From JBFAPK01 sp040676675 (GTDB lineage: Bacteria; Actinomycetota; Actinomycetes; Mycobacteriales; Micromonosporaceae), in contig NZ_JBFAPK010000010.1 of NCBI RefSeq assembly GCF_040676675.1, positions 1-64,000 on the forward strand: a stretch of DNA of 64,000 bases. Reading direction: 5' to 3'. Position numbers and translations under genes: made by a program. The notes beneath the pieces are model-generated. The model was not told the origin of the DNA and did no database searches. It saw nothing but the letters and a program-made list of their open reading frames with translations. The stretch's first letter is position 1, and each line of letters opens with the position of its first letter. This document shows, piece after piece, positions 10,633 through 18,841 of this stretch.

Positions 10633-12843
10633 GTGGCAGACCCCTCGACCTACCGTCCGGCACCCGGCACGATCCCGGACGCACCCGGGGTCTACCGCTT
10701 CCGGGATCCCACCGGCCGGGTGATCTACGTCGGCAAGGCGAAGAGCCTGCGCAGCCGCCTCAACTCCTACTTCGCCGACCCCTGGTCGCTGCACGAGCGC
10801 ACCCGGCAGATGGTCACCACGGCCGCCTCGGTCGATTGGATCATCGTCGGCACCGAGGTCGAGGCGCTGCAGCAGGAATACACCTGGATCAAGCAGTACG
10901 ACCCCCGCTTCAACGTCCGCTACCGGGACGACAAGTCGTACCCGTACCTCGCGGTCACCCTCGACGAGGAGTTCCCCCGGCTACAGGTGATGCGCGGCGC
11001 CAAGCGCAAGGGGGTGCGCTACTTCGGGCCGTACTCGCACGCCTGGGCGATCCGGGAGACGCTCGACCTGCTGCTGCGGGTCTTCCCGGCCCGGACCTGC
11101 TCCGCCGGGGTCTTCAAGCGTGCCGGCCAGGTCGGCCGGCCATGCCTGCTCGGCTACATCGGCAAGTGCTCGGCGCCCTGCGTCGGCAGCGTCTCGGCCG
11201 AGCGGCACCGCGAGATCGTCGACGGCTTCTGCGACTTCATGGCGGGCCGCACCGACACGATGGTGCGCAAGCTCGAACGGGAGATGACCGAGGCCAGCGA
11301 GCAGCTGGAGTTCGAGCGGGCGGCCCGGCTCCGGGACGACATCGCCGCGCTGCGCCGGGCCATGGAGAAGCAGACCGTCGTCTTCGGCGACGGTACCGAC
11401 GCCGACGTGGTCGCATTCGCCGAGGACCCGCTGGAGGCGGCGGTCCAGGTCTTCCACGTCCGCGACGGACGGGTACGCGGCCAGCGGGGCTGGGTGGTGG
11501 AGAAGGTCGAGGACCTGACCACGGGCGACCTGGTGCACCACTTCTGCACCCAGGTCTACGGCGGTGAGCAGGGCGAGACCGACGTGCCCCGGGAACTGCT
11601 GGTGCCGGCTCTGCCGGCGGACGCCGACGCGCTCGCCGACTGGCTCTCGCAGCACCGCGGCGGGCGGGTCACCCTGCGGGTGCCGCAGCGCGGCGACAAG
11701 AAGGCACTGCTGGAGACGGTGGCGCGCAACGCCGCCGAGTCGCTGACCCGGCACAAGCTGCGCCGGGCGGGCGACCTGACCACCCGGGGCAAGGCGCTCG
11801 ACGAGATCGCCGAGGCGCTCGGCATGCAGACCGCCCCGCTGCGCATCGAGTGCTACGACGTCTCGCAGATCCAGGGCACCGACGTGGTGGCGAGCATGGT
11901 CGTCTTCGAGGACGGGCTGCCGCGCAAGAGCGAGTACCGCCGCTTCGCCATCCGGGGCGCCACCGACGACCTATCCGCGCTCTCCGAGGTGCTGCGCCGC
12001 CGGTTCGCCCGCTACCTGGACGCGGCGGCGAACTCCCGGGGCGAGTTGGAGAGCCCGGGCGTGGCCGGCGACTACTTCACCACGGAGGCCGGCGGACTGG
12101 GCCAGGAGACGGTCGGGCTGGGCGAGCCGCCATCGGCCGACGTCGACGAGCCGGCGGGACTCGACGAGCCAACCGGACTGGGCGAGCCGGCGGGACTGGT
12201 CGGACCGGCGGGCCTGGGCGAGTTGGCGGACCCGGGCGGCAAGGCCGGCGGACCGGCGGCCGGGGCTGTCCCGCCGGACGACACCTCCCGTCCGGGCATC
12301 GACCCGACCACCGGCCGGCCGCGCCGGTTCGCGTACCCGCCGCAGCTCGTGGTCGTCGACGGCGGTCAGCCGCAGGTCGCCGCAGCGGCCGCCGTACTGG
12401 CCGACCTCGGCATCACCGACGTGGCGCTCTGCGGTCTGGCCAAGCGGCTGGAGGAGGTCTGGCTGCCGGACGACGAGTTCCCGGTGATCCTGCCGCGCGC
12501 CTCCGAGGGGCTCTACCTGTTGCAGCGGCTGCGCGACGAGGCCCACCGCTTCGCCATCACCTTCCACCGCCAGCGCCGCTCGAAGCGGATGACCGCCTCC
12601 GGGCTGGACTCGGTACCGGGGCTGGGGGAGGTGCGCCGCAAGGCGCTGCTGCGCCACTTCGGCTCGCTCAAGCGGCTCTCGTCGGCGAGCGCCGAGGAGA
12701 TCATGGAGGTGCCCGGGGTGGGGCGCCGTACCGCCGAGGCGATCATCGCGGCGCTGCGCGGCGACGAGGCGACCGTCCCGGGGGTGGTGGCCGGTGACGA
12801 CGCGGCGGCCCGGCCGGCGGACGAGCCACCGGCCGGGCCGTAG
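10633..12843 (+). CDS. uvrC: UvrABC excinuclease subunit C, with a low-complexity insert
   Basis: UvrC makes the dual incisions of nucleotide excision repair. The product has the N-terminal GIY-YIG nuclease (GVYRFRD...VIYVGKAKSLRSRL), a UVR motif (QLEFERAARLRDD), the RNase H-like nuclease domain (IECYDVSQIQGTD and VVVDGGQPQV carry catalytic Asp residues) and a C-terminal double HhH (VPGLGEVRRKALLRHFGS). At 736 residues it is about 80-120 longer than usual: roughly residues 465-560 are a Gly/Pro/Glu/Leu-rich insert with degenerate GLGEPAGL units inside the RNase H-like half. The GTG at 10633 precedes the conserved YRPAPGTIPDAPGVYRF; a GTG at 10603 is possible. Confidence 0.95.
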   Translation: MADPSTYRPAPGTIPDAPGVYRFRDPTGRVIYVGKAKSLRSRLNSYFADPWSLHERTRQMVTTAASVDWIIVGTEVEALQQEYTWIKQYDPRFNVRYRDDKSYPYLAVTLDEEFPRLQVMRGAKRKGVRYFGPYSHAWAIRETLDLLLRVFPARTCSAGVFKRAGQVGRPCLLGYIGKCSAPCVGSVSAERHREIVDGFCDFMAGRTDTMVRKLEREMTEASEQLEFERAARLRDDIAALRRAMEKQTVVFGDGTDADVVAFAEDPLEAAVQVFHVRDGRVRGQRGWVVEKVEDLTTGDLVHHFCTQVYGGEQGETDVPRELLVPALPADADALADWLSQHRGGRVTLRVPQRGDKKALLETVARNAAESLTRHKLRRAGDLTTRGKALDEIAEALGMQTAPLRIECYDVSQIQGTDVVASMVVFEDGLPRKSEYRRFAIRGATDDLSALSEVLRRRFARYLDAAANSRGELESPGVAGDYFTTEAGGLGQETVGLGEPPSADVDEPAGLDEPTGLGEPAGLVGPAGLGELADPGGKAGGPAAGAVPPDDTSRPGIDPTTGRPRRFAYPPQLVVVDGGQPQVAAAAAVLADLGITDVALCGLAKRLEEVWLPDDEFPVILPRASEGLYLLQRLRDEAHRFAITFHRQRRSKRMTASGLDSVPGLGEVRRKALLRHFGSLKRLSSASAEEIMEVPGVGRRTAEAIIAALRGDEATVPGVVAGDDAAARPADEPPAGP

Positions 12844-12912
12844 CGGACGCCGGGACCGCGGGGCCGTAGCGGGCGCCGGGATCGCCGGGCCGTAGCGGAC
12901 GCCGGGCCCCGG
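12837..12912. repeat. 26-bp tandem repeat at the uvrC stop
   Basis: GCCGTAGCGG recurs at 12837, 12863 and 12889, a 26-base period with about three copies. The first copy contains the uvrC stop codon TAG. The units are near-identical, which suggests recent slippage duplication in the intergenic space before the convergent SDR gene. Confidence 0.8.
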
Positions 12913-12936
12913 CCGGGATCGCCCGGCCGGCCGGTC

Positions 12937-13632
12937 TCAGGCGGCGCCGTAGAGCACCGACGGGTCGAGCGCCAGAGCGCCCTTGAGCTGCTGGCCGCCC
13001 TCGTCCACGAGCACCTCCAACGCGCCCTGCTCGATGCCGTCGAACGCCCTGCGGGCCACCTCGGCCGGCGTGCTCTTCGGCTCGCTCCGGTGCGCGACCA
13101 TCTCGGTGTCGGTCCAGCCCGGGTGCAGGCTGGTCACGCCGACGCCCCGCGGGGCCAGCTCCACGCGCAGCGAGTTGGTCAGCATCCAGGAGGCCGCGCG
13201 GGTCGCGGAGTACGAGCTGTAGTCCGGGAGCGCCAGCCAGGAGAGCACCGAGTTGACGTTGAGCAGGTGCCCCTTGTTCGCCACCAGGATCGGCGCGAAC
13301 GCCCGGGTGACCTGGAGCGTCCCGAAGTAGTTGACCTCCATCTCGCGGCGGATCCTGTCCAGGTCGTCGGTCAGCACCTCGCCGCCGAGGTGGACGCCGG
13401 CGTTGTTGACCAGGATGTCCACGTCGCCGGCCCGGGCCGCCGCGGCGGCCACCGAGTCCGGATCCGTGATCTCCAGCGCCAGGGGCACGGCGCCCGGGAC
13501 GCTGACGCTCTTCGGGTCGCGGGCGGCGGCGTACACCTTGCGGGCGCCGCGCGCCAGCGCCTCCTCGACCAGGGCCTTGCCGATGCCACGGTTGCCGCCG
13601 GTGACCAGCACGACGCTGTTTTCGATCTTCAT
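12937..13632 (-). CDS. Short-chain dehydrogenase/reductase
   Basis: The 231-residue SDR has the NAD(P)-binding motif VTGGNRGIG near residues 9-17, NNAG, and the substrate region SVLSWLALPDYSSYSATRAA. The usual Y-x3-K catalytic pair reads Y-x3-R, so the lysine is replaced. The start at 13632 (MKIENSVVLVTGG) has a GGAG Shine-Dalgarno 8 bases upstream; a longer frame to 13752 would run through the operators and the neighbouring gene's start. It is divergent from a TetR gene with two palindromic operators between them, so that TetR protein very probably controls it. The substrate is unknown. Confidence 0.88.
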   Translation of the reverse strand: MKIENSVVLVTGGNRGIGKALVEEALARGARKVYAAARDPKSVSVPGAVPLALEITDPDSVAAAAARAGDVDILVNNAGVHLGGEVLTDDLDRIRREMEVNYFGTLQVTRAFAPILVANKGHLLNVNSVLSWLALPDYSSYSATRAASWMLTNSLRVELAPRGVGVTSLHPGWTDTEMVAHRSEPKSTPAEVARRAFDGIEQGALEVLVDEGGQQLKGALALDPSVLYGAA

Positions 13633-13650
13633 TCGGGCACTCCAAAGGTT

Positions 13651-13693
13651 GGAAACCGATCGGTTTCCACACAGCGTAAACCGATCGGTTTCC
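13651..13693. promoter_or_regulatory. Paired palindromic operators of the SDR/TetR divergon
   Basis: GGAAACCGATCGGTTTCC at 13651-13668 is a perfect 18-base palindrome. AAACCGATCGGTTT at 13678-13691 repeats its inner 14 bases, with centres 25 bases apart. They fill the gap between the divergent SDR and tetR genes, where a TetR-type repressor would bind and shut both promoters. This is inferred from symmetry and position. Confidence 0.85.
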
Positions 13694-13724
13694 GATGCCA
13701 AATGCCGGGGGTACGCTTCTCCGT

Positions 13725-14303
13725 ATGACCACGATCGAGAAGGCCGGGCCACGGGAGCGGCTGCTCCGGGCGGCCGGCGAGCTCTTCTACCGGGAGGGCA
13801 TCACCGCCACGGGCGTCGAACGGCTCTGCCAGGTGGCGGGCGTCTCGAAGCGGTCGATGTACCAGCTCTTCGAGACCAAGGACGAGCTGGTCGCGCAGGC
13901 CCTGGAGCGGTTCGGGCCGGTGACCCTCGCCGCCCACCTCCCGGACGAGGCGGCGCCGCTCACCCCGCGCGAGCGCATCCTGTACCTCTTCGAGCGGTGG
14001 GATGCCTCGGCCGGGGACCCGGAGTTCTACGGCTGCCCCTGCGTCAACACGGCGACCGAGCTGAAGGACGCCACCCACCCGGCGGCCCTGGTGGCCCGCC
14101 GGAACAAGCGGGAGCTGATCGACTTCTTCGCGCGACAGGCCACCCTCGGCGGCGCGCGCGATCCGGAGACGCTGGCGCAGCAGCTCACCGTCGTCTTCGA
14201 CGGCGTGGCCGCCCGGACGCTGGTCGAGGGGGCCGGGGTCGCGGGGCTCGGCGTCGCCACCGCCGCCGCGCTGCTGGACGCCGGCGGGCTGCGGGCCGGG
14301 TAG
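13725..14303 (+). CDS. TetR/AcrR-family transcriptional regulator
   Basis: The 192-residue protein has an N-terminal TetR helix-turn-helix (AAGELFYREGITATGVERLCQVAGVSKRSMYQLF) and a ligand-binding region with a CPCVN segment. The ATG at 13725 is chosen; an upstream in-frame start at 13695 would place translation immediately beside the operator. There is no clear Shine-Dalgarno before 13725, so the message may be leaderless. The paired palindromes just upstream suggest autoregulation and control of the divergent SDR. The inducer is probably an SDR substrate or product, but the sequence does not show which. Confidence 0.88.
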   Translation: MTTIEKAGPRERLLRAAGELFYREGITATGVERLCQVAGVSKRSMYQLFETKDELVAQALERFGPVTLAAHLPDEAAPLTPRERILYLFERWDASAGDPEFYGCPCVNTATELKDATHPAALVARRNKRELIDFFARQATLGGARDPETLAQQLTVVFDGVAARTLVEGAGVAGLGVATAAALLDAGGLRAG

Positions 14304-14498
14304 GGCAAGCCGCCAGCCGGCCGGGCTCGGCGCCGCCGTCCCGACCGGCGGGGGCCGGATAGAGTACGACTCCGGCCGCGGCGCGTTCGACGGTTCGGTG
14401 CCCGACCTCGGCCGACGGGGGCGGGGGCGTCACAATTGGTCGGGCCGTCCGGGGGGACGGCGACCGATGTACGGGTGGCGGCGCGTGGGGGGAACGGG

Positions 14499-15566
14499 AT
14501 GACCGAGCGGGGCGACGTGACAGCCGAGCGGGCCGAGCTGCCCGGGCCGGGTGTCACGACGACGGGACCGGGTGCCACGACGATCGGGCCGCGGGCCGGG
14601 GAGATCCGACCGGAGGCCGGGGAGGTCGGCGGCGGCGGGGTGCCGGCGGCTCCGGGTGGGCATGGCGAGGCGCCCCGGGAGGCCCTCGGGAGTGACCCGA
14701 GCCGGTCGGACACGACCCTGGTGGTGGTCACCGGGGTCTCCGGCGGCGGGCGCAGCACGGTGGCCCGGGCGCTGGAGAACGTCGGCTTCTACGTGGTGGA
14801 CAACCTGCCCCAGGCGCTCATGCTGGACATGGCCGAGCTGGCCTTCAAGGCCGGCGGCGCGGCCCGGAACACGGCGATGGTGCTGGACGTGCGCAGCCGT
14901 GCCTTCTCCACCGACCTCGCCGGGGCGATCCGGGCGCTCAAGGAGCGGGGATTCCAGCCGCGGGTGGTCTTCGTCGACGCCGACGACGAGGTGCTGATCC
15001 GGCGGTTCGAGAGCGTACGGCGCTCGCACCCGCTGCAGGGCGACGGCCGGCTCGCCGACGGCATCGCGGTCGAACGCGGCCTGCTGGAGGAGGCGCGGGA
15101 CCAGGCAGACGTGATCATCGACACCAGCCACCTGAACGTCAACCAGCTCCGCAGCCGGGTCGAGGAGCTCTTCGGCGGCGAGGACGCGCGGCGGCTACGG
15201 GTCACCGTGCTCTCGTTCGGCTTCAAGTATGGTTTACCGCCTGATGCTGATTTCGTGCTCGACGCCCGCTTCCTGCCCAACCCGTACTGGGTGCCTGAGC
15301 TGCGTGAACACACCGGCCGCGAAGAGGCGGTCAGCCGGTACGTGCTCGGTCAGGAGGGTGCGGTGACCTTCGTGGAGACGTACACCCGGCTGATCAACGC
15401 GACCTCGCCGGGCTTCGAGCGCGAGGGCAAGCGGTACCTGACCGTCGCGGTCGGCTGCACCGGCGGCAAGCACCGCAGCGTGGCCATCGCCGAGGAGTTG
15501 GCGAGCCGACTGCGCCAGGTGCGGCTCTCGGCGCACGCACAGCACCGCGACCTGGGGCGGGAATGA
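14499..15566 (+). CDS. rapZ: RapZ/YvcJ-family nucleotide-binding protein
   Basis: The 355-residue protein has a P-loop GVSGGGRST at residues 79-87, with Arg in the usual Lys position as in other actinobacterial members, followed by NVGFYVVDNLPQ and the C-terminal GCTGGKHRSVAIAE. In proteobacteria RapZ controls glmY/glmS RNA processing; the actinobacterial role is less clear and linked to the rapZ-yvcK-whiA operon and cell envelope. The ATG at 14499 follows a GGGGGGAA Shine-Dalgarno; a start at 14436 is also open. The first 70 residues are a Gly/Pro/Thr-rich extension not part of the family core. Its stop overlaps the yvcK start as ATGA. Confidence 0.93.
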   Translation: MTERGDVTAERAELPGPGVTTTGPGATTIGPRAGEIRPEAGEVGGGGVPAAPGGHGEAPREALGSDPSRSDTTLVVVTGVSGGGRSTVARALENVGFYVVDNLPQALMLDMAELAFKAGGAARNTAMVLDVRSRAFSTDLAGAIRALKERGFQPRVVFVDADDEVLIRRFESVRRSHPLQGDGRLADGIAVERGLLEEARDQADVIIDTSHLNVNQLRSRVEELFGGEDARRLRVTVLSFGFKYGLPPDADFVLDARFLPNPYWVPELREHTGREEAVSRYVLGQEGAVTFVETYTRLINATSPGFEREGKRYLTVAVGCTGGKHRSVAIAEELASRLRQVRLSAHAQHRDLGRE

Positions 15567-16540
15567 CGCCGACGCGGGTGGTCGCCTTCGGCGGCGGACA
15601 CGGCCTCTCCGCCTCCCTGCGGGCGCTGCGCCGCTGCGCACCCGAACTCGACCTGGAGATCACGGCCGTGGTCACCGTCGGGGACGACGGCGGATCCAGC
15701 GGCCGGCTGCGCGCCGAACGGGACGCGCTGCCCCCCGGCGACCTGCGCCAGGCGCTGGTGGCGCTGGCCGGTGACCACCCCGCCACCCGCCGCAGCGCGA
15801 AGCTCTTCCAGCACCGCTTCAGCGAGGTCGCCGCCGGCGCCGACGACGGCGGTGGGCTGGCCGGCCACGCGGTCGGCAACCTGGTGCTCTGCGGGCTGAT
15901 GGAACTGCTCGGCGACCCGGTGGCCGCCCTCGACCACGCCGGGGCCATGCTCGGCGCGGTCGGTCGGGTGCTGCCGATGTCCTGCGAGCCGGTCGGGATC
16001 GAGGCGCAGGTCCGGGGCGTGGACCCGCGCCGCCCGGACGAGCTGCGGACGGTACGCGGCCAGCACCAGGTGGCGGTGACGCAGGGACGGGTGGAGTCGC
16101 TGCGACTCACCCCGGGCCGCCCACCGGCCTGCCCCGAGGCCGTGGCCGCGGTACGCGAGGCGGACTGGCTGATCTTCGGTCCGGGCAGCTGGTACACCAG
16201 CGTCATCCCGCACCTGCTCGTACCGGAGTTGGCCGACGCGATCGTCGCCAGCCCGGCCCGGCGACTGGTCACCCTGAACCTCGCCGCCGAGAAGGAGACG
16301 CTCGGCCTCTCGGTCGCCGACCACCTGGCGGCGCTCGCCTGGTACCTGCCGGAGCTGAAGGTGGATCTGGTCCTGGCCGACGGGAAGGCGGTAGGTGACC
16401 CCGAACCCGTCGCCCGTGCGGCAGAATCGCTGGGTGCGCGTCTCGTTCTCGCCCCGGTGGCCGTTGTGGACGGCACGCCCCGGCACGATCCGGCCGCGTT
16501 GGGAAGCGCGCTGGTGCCTGTCCTGGGCGCCGATCGTTAA
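15563..16540 (+). CDS. yvcK: YvcK-family protein (gluconeogenesis factor, CofD-like)
   Basis: The 325-residue product opens with VVAFGGGHGLSASLRAL and has the following VTVGDDGGSSGRL and HAVGNL motifs of the CofD/YvcK UPF0052 fold. In Bacillus and mycobacteria (CuvA) the protein is needed for growth on gluconeogenic carbon sources and for cell-wall homeostasis, probably binding a UDP-sugar. It overlaps rapZ by ATGA and precedes whiA by 57 bases, so the three are likely one operon. Length and motifs match the family throughout. Confidence 0.93.
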   Translation: MTPTRVVAFGGGHGLSASLRALRRCAPELDLEITAVVTVGDDGGSSGRLRAERDALPPGDLRQALVALAGDHPATRRSAKLFQHRFSEVAAGADDGGGLAGHAVGNLVLCGLMELLGDPVAALDHAGAMLGAVGRVLPMSCEPVGIEAQVRGVDPRRPDELRTVRGQHQVAVTQGRVESLRLTPGRPPACPEAVAAVREADWLIFGPGSWYTSVIPHLLVPELADAIVASPARRLVTLNLAAEKETLGLSVADHLAALAWYLPELKVDLVLADGKAVGDPEPVARAAESLGARLVLAPVAVVDGTPRHDPAALGSALVPVLGADR

Positions 16541-16597
16541 GCACGTACGGATGAACAACGGCGACATGCCGGTACCGGCCGGTGAGGTGGCGACACA

Positions 16598-17578
16598 ATG
16601 GCGATGACGGCTGCGGTCAAGGACGAGCTGAGCCGGGTTGACGTACCCAAGCCCTGCTGCCGTCGGGCGGAGATGGCCGCCCTGCTGCGCTTCGCGGGCG
16701 GGTTGCACATCGTCTCCGGCCGGGTGGTGGTCGAGGCGGAGCTGGACACCGGGGCGGTCGCCCGTCGGCTGCGCCGCGAGATCGCGGAGGTGTACGGCTA
16801 CCCGAGCGAGATTCACGTGCTCGCCTCGGGCGGGCTGCGCAAGGGCAGCCACTACATCGTCCGGGTGGTCAAGGACGGCGAGGCGCTGGCCCGTCAGACC
16901 GGGCTGCTCGACGTACGTGGGCGCCCGGTGCGCGGCCTGCCGCCGCACGTCGTGGCCGCCAACGTCTGCTGCGCGGTCTCCGCCTGGCGCGGCGCCTTCA
17001 TGGCGCACGGGTCGCTGACCGAGCCGGGCCGGTCCTGCGCCCTGGAGGTGACCTGTCCCGGACCGGAGTCGGCGCTGGCGCTGGTCGGCGCGGCCCGCCG
17101 GATCGGCATCACGGCCAAGTTCCGCGAGGTACGCGGCGTCGACCGGGTGGTGGTCAAGGACGGCGACGCGATCGCCGCGCTGCTCACCCGGATGGGCGCG
17201 CACTCCAGTGTGCTCGCCTGGGAGGAGCGGCGGGTACGCCGCGAGGTGCGCGCCACGGCCAACCGGCTGGCCAACTTCGACGACGCGAACCTGCGCCGCT
17301 CGGCGCGGGCGGCGGTGGCCGCGGCGGCCCGGGTCACCCGGGCGCTGGAGATCCTCGCCGACGACGCCCCGGGCCACCTGACCTCGGCCGGCCGGCTCCG
17401 GCTGGAACATCGGCAGGCGTCGCTGGAGGAGCTGGGTGCGCTGGCCGATCCGCCGCTGACCAAGGACGCCATCGCCGGCCGGATCCGGCGGCTGCTGGCC
17501 CTGGCCGACAAGCGCGCTCGCGACCTGGGCATTCCCGACACCGAGGCCGCGGTCACCCCGGACATGCTGGCCGTCTGA
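16598..17578 (+). CDS. whiA: Sporulation/cell-division regulator WhiA
   Basis: WhiA is a DNA-binding protein with a LAGLIDADG-homing-endonuclease-like N-terminal region and a C-terminal helix-turn-helix. Here the N-terminus TAAVKDELSRVDVPKPCCRRAEMAALLRF matches the family, and the C-terminal ANFDDANLRRSARAA and LGALADPPLTKDAIAGRIRRLLALAD hold the HTH. In Streptomyces it acts with WhiB to start sporulation septation. The 326-residue length is normal. It ends the rapZ-yvcK-whiA operon, and a 258-base leader region separates it from gap. Confidence 0.96.
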   Translation: MAMTAAVKDELSRVDVPKPCCRRAEMAALLRFAGGLHIVSGRVVVEAELDTGAVARRLRREIAEVYGYPSEIHVLASGGLRKGSHYIVRVVKDGEALARQTGLLDVRGRPVRGLPPHVVAANVCCAVSAWRGAFMAHGSLTEPGRSCALEVTCPGPESALALVGAARRIGITAKFREVRGVDRVVVKDGDAIAALLTRMGAHSSVLAWEERRVRREVRATANRLANFDDANLRRSARAAVAAAARVTRALEILADDAPGHLTSAGRLRLEHRQASLEELGALADPPLTKDAIAGRIRRLLALADKRARDLGIPDTEAAVTPDMLAV

Positions 17579-17701
17579 CCGGTGACCGCCAGGTAAACCC
17601 CCGTACGGGATTGCGCCCCGCCGCACCGCGGCGCGGCCGGCTCGGATAAGGTCGCAGCGTACGGCGACGGGGCCGGCACGTCGGTTCTCCTCGCCGTGCA
17701 T

Positions 17702-17773
17702 ACCGCCTCGGGCGGTCGGTCCACGGACCGTGGCGGGGTGGCCGAGACCTATCAACGACCGGCTCCAACGGTC
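17702..17773 (+). promoter_or_regulatory. Hairpin-rich leader upstream of gap
   Basis: Between whiA and gap there are three successive inverted repeats: ACCGCC-TCG-GGCGGT (17702-17716), CGGTCC-AC-GGACCG (17717-17730), and GACCG/CGGTC (17757-17773). The first two abut directly. They may terminate whiA transcription or form a 5' leader structure for the gap operon; no T-tract follows. Confidence 0.45.
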
Positions 17774-17836
17774 GGCGCCACATCAACGCCGGCCTCGGGC
17801 TGACGCCGGCGGACCAGAAGGCGAGGAGATGGGCCT

Positions 17837-18841
17837 GTGACCATCCGGGTTGGCATCAACGGCTTCGGCCGGATCGGCCGCAACTTCTTCCGAGCGGTGC
17901 TCGCGTCGGGCGCCGACATCGAACTGGTTGCCGCGAACGACCTGACCGACAACGCGACGCTGGCGCACCTGCTGCGGTACGACAGCATCCTCGGCCGCCT
18001 CCCGCAGGAGGCCAAGGCGACCGCGGACGAGGTCAGCGTCGGCGGGCAGACCTTCAAGGTGTTCAGCGAGAAGGACCCGGGCAAGCTGCCCTGGGGCGAC
18101 CTCGGCGTGGACGTCGTGGTCGAGTCCACCGGCTTCTTCACCGACGGCACCAAGGCCCGCGCGCACCTCGACGCCGGGGCCAAGAAGGTCATCATCTCGG
18201 CGCCGGCCAAGAACGACGACGTCACCGTCGTGATGGGCGTCAACCACGACTCGTACGACCCGGCGAAGCACTCGATCATCTCGAACGCCTCGTGCACCAC
18301 GAACTGCCTGGCCCCGCTGGCCAAGGTGCTGCACGACGCGTTCGGTGTCGAGCGGGGTCTGATGACCACCGTGCACGCCTACACGCAGGACCAGAACCTG
18401 CAGGACGGCCCGCACAAGGACCTGCGCCGGGCCCGCGCCGCCGCGATCAACGTGGTACCGACCTCGACCGGTGCGGCCAAGGCGATCGGCCTGGTCCTGC
18501 CGGAGCTCAACGGCAAGCTCGACGGCTACGCGCTGCGGGTGCCGATCCCGACCGGCTCGGCCACCGACCTCACCGTCGACCTGGCCCGGGAGGCCTCGAT
18601 CGACGAGATCAACGCCGCCTACAAGGCTGCCGCGGACGGCCCGCTCAAGGGCATCCTGACCTACACCGAGGAGCCGATCGTCTCCTCCGACATCGTCACC
18701 GACCCGGCCTCCTGCATCTACGACGCGGGCCTGACCAAGGTCAACGGCAAGCAGGCCAAGGTCGTCGGCTGGTACGACAACGAGTGGGGTTACTCCAACC
18801 GCCTCGTCGACCTCGTCAAGCTGGTGGGTTCCTCGCTGTGA
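17837..18841 (+). CDS. gap: Glyceraldehyde-3-phosphate dehydrogenase, type I
   Basis: This glycolytic enzyme converts glyceraldehyde-3-phosphate, phosphate and NAD to 1,3-bisphosphoglycerate. The 334-residue product has the NAD-binding INGFGRIGRN near residue 7, the active-site SNASCTTNC with nucleophile Cys153, and the C-terminal VGWYDNEWGYSNR. The GTG at 17837 follows GAGGAG. Its TGA overlaps the GTG of pgk as GTGA, so it leads a coupled gap-pgk-tpiA unit. Confidence 0.97.
   Translation: MTIRVGINGFGRIGRNFFRAVLASGADIELVAANDLTDNATLAHLLRYDSILGRLPQEAKATADEVSVGGQTFKVFSEKDPGKLPWGDLGVDVVVESTGFFTDGTKARAHLDAGAKKVIISAPAKNDDVTVVMGVNHDSYDPAKHSIISNASCTTNCLAPLAKVLHDAFGVERGLMTTVHAYTQDQNLQDGPHKDLRRARAAAINVVPTSTGAAKAIGLVLPELNGKLDGYALRVPIPTGSATDLTVDLAREASIDEINAAYKAAADGPLKGILTYTEEPIVSSDIVTDPASCIYDAGLTKVNGKQAKVVGWYDNEWGYSNRLVDLVKLVGSSL

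Noticed and set aside
15350..17755. Minus-strand frame of 801 codons over yvcK and whiA
   Set aside because: It crosses three conserved plus-strand genes; composition and lack of motifs mark it as a shadow.
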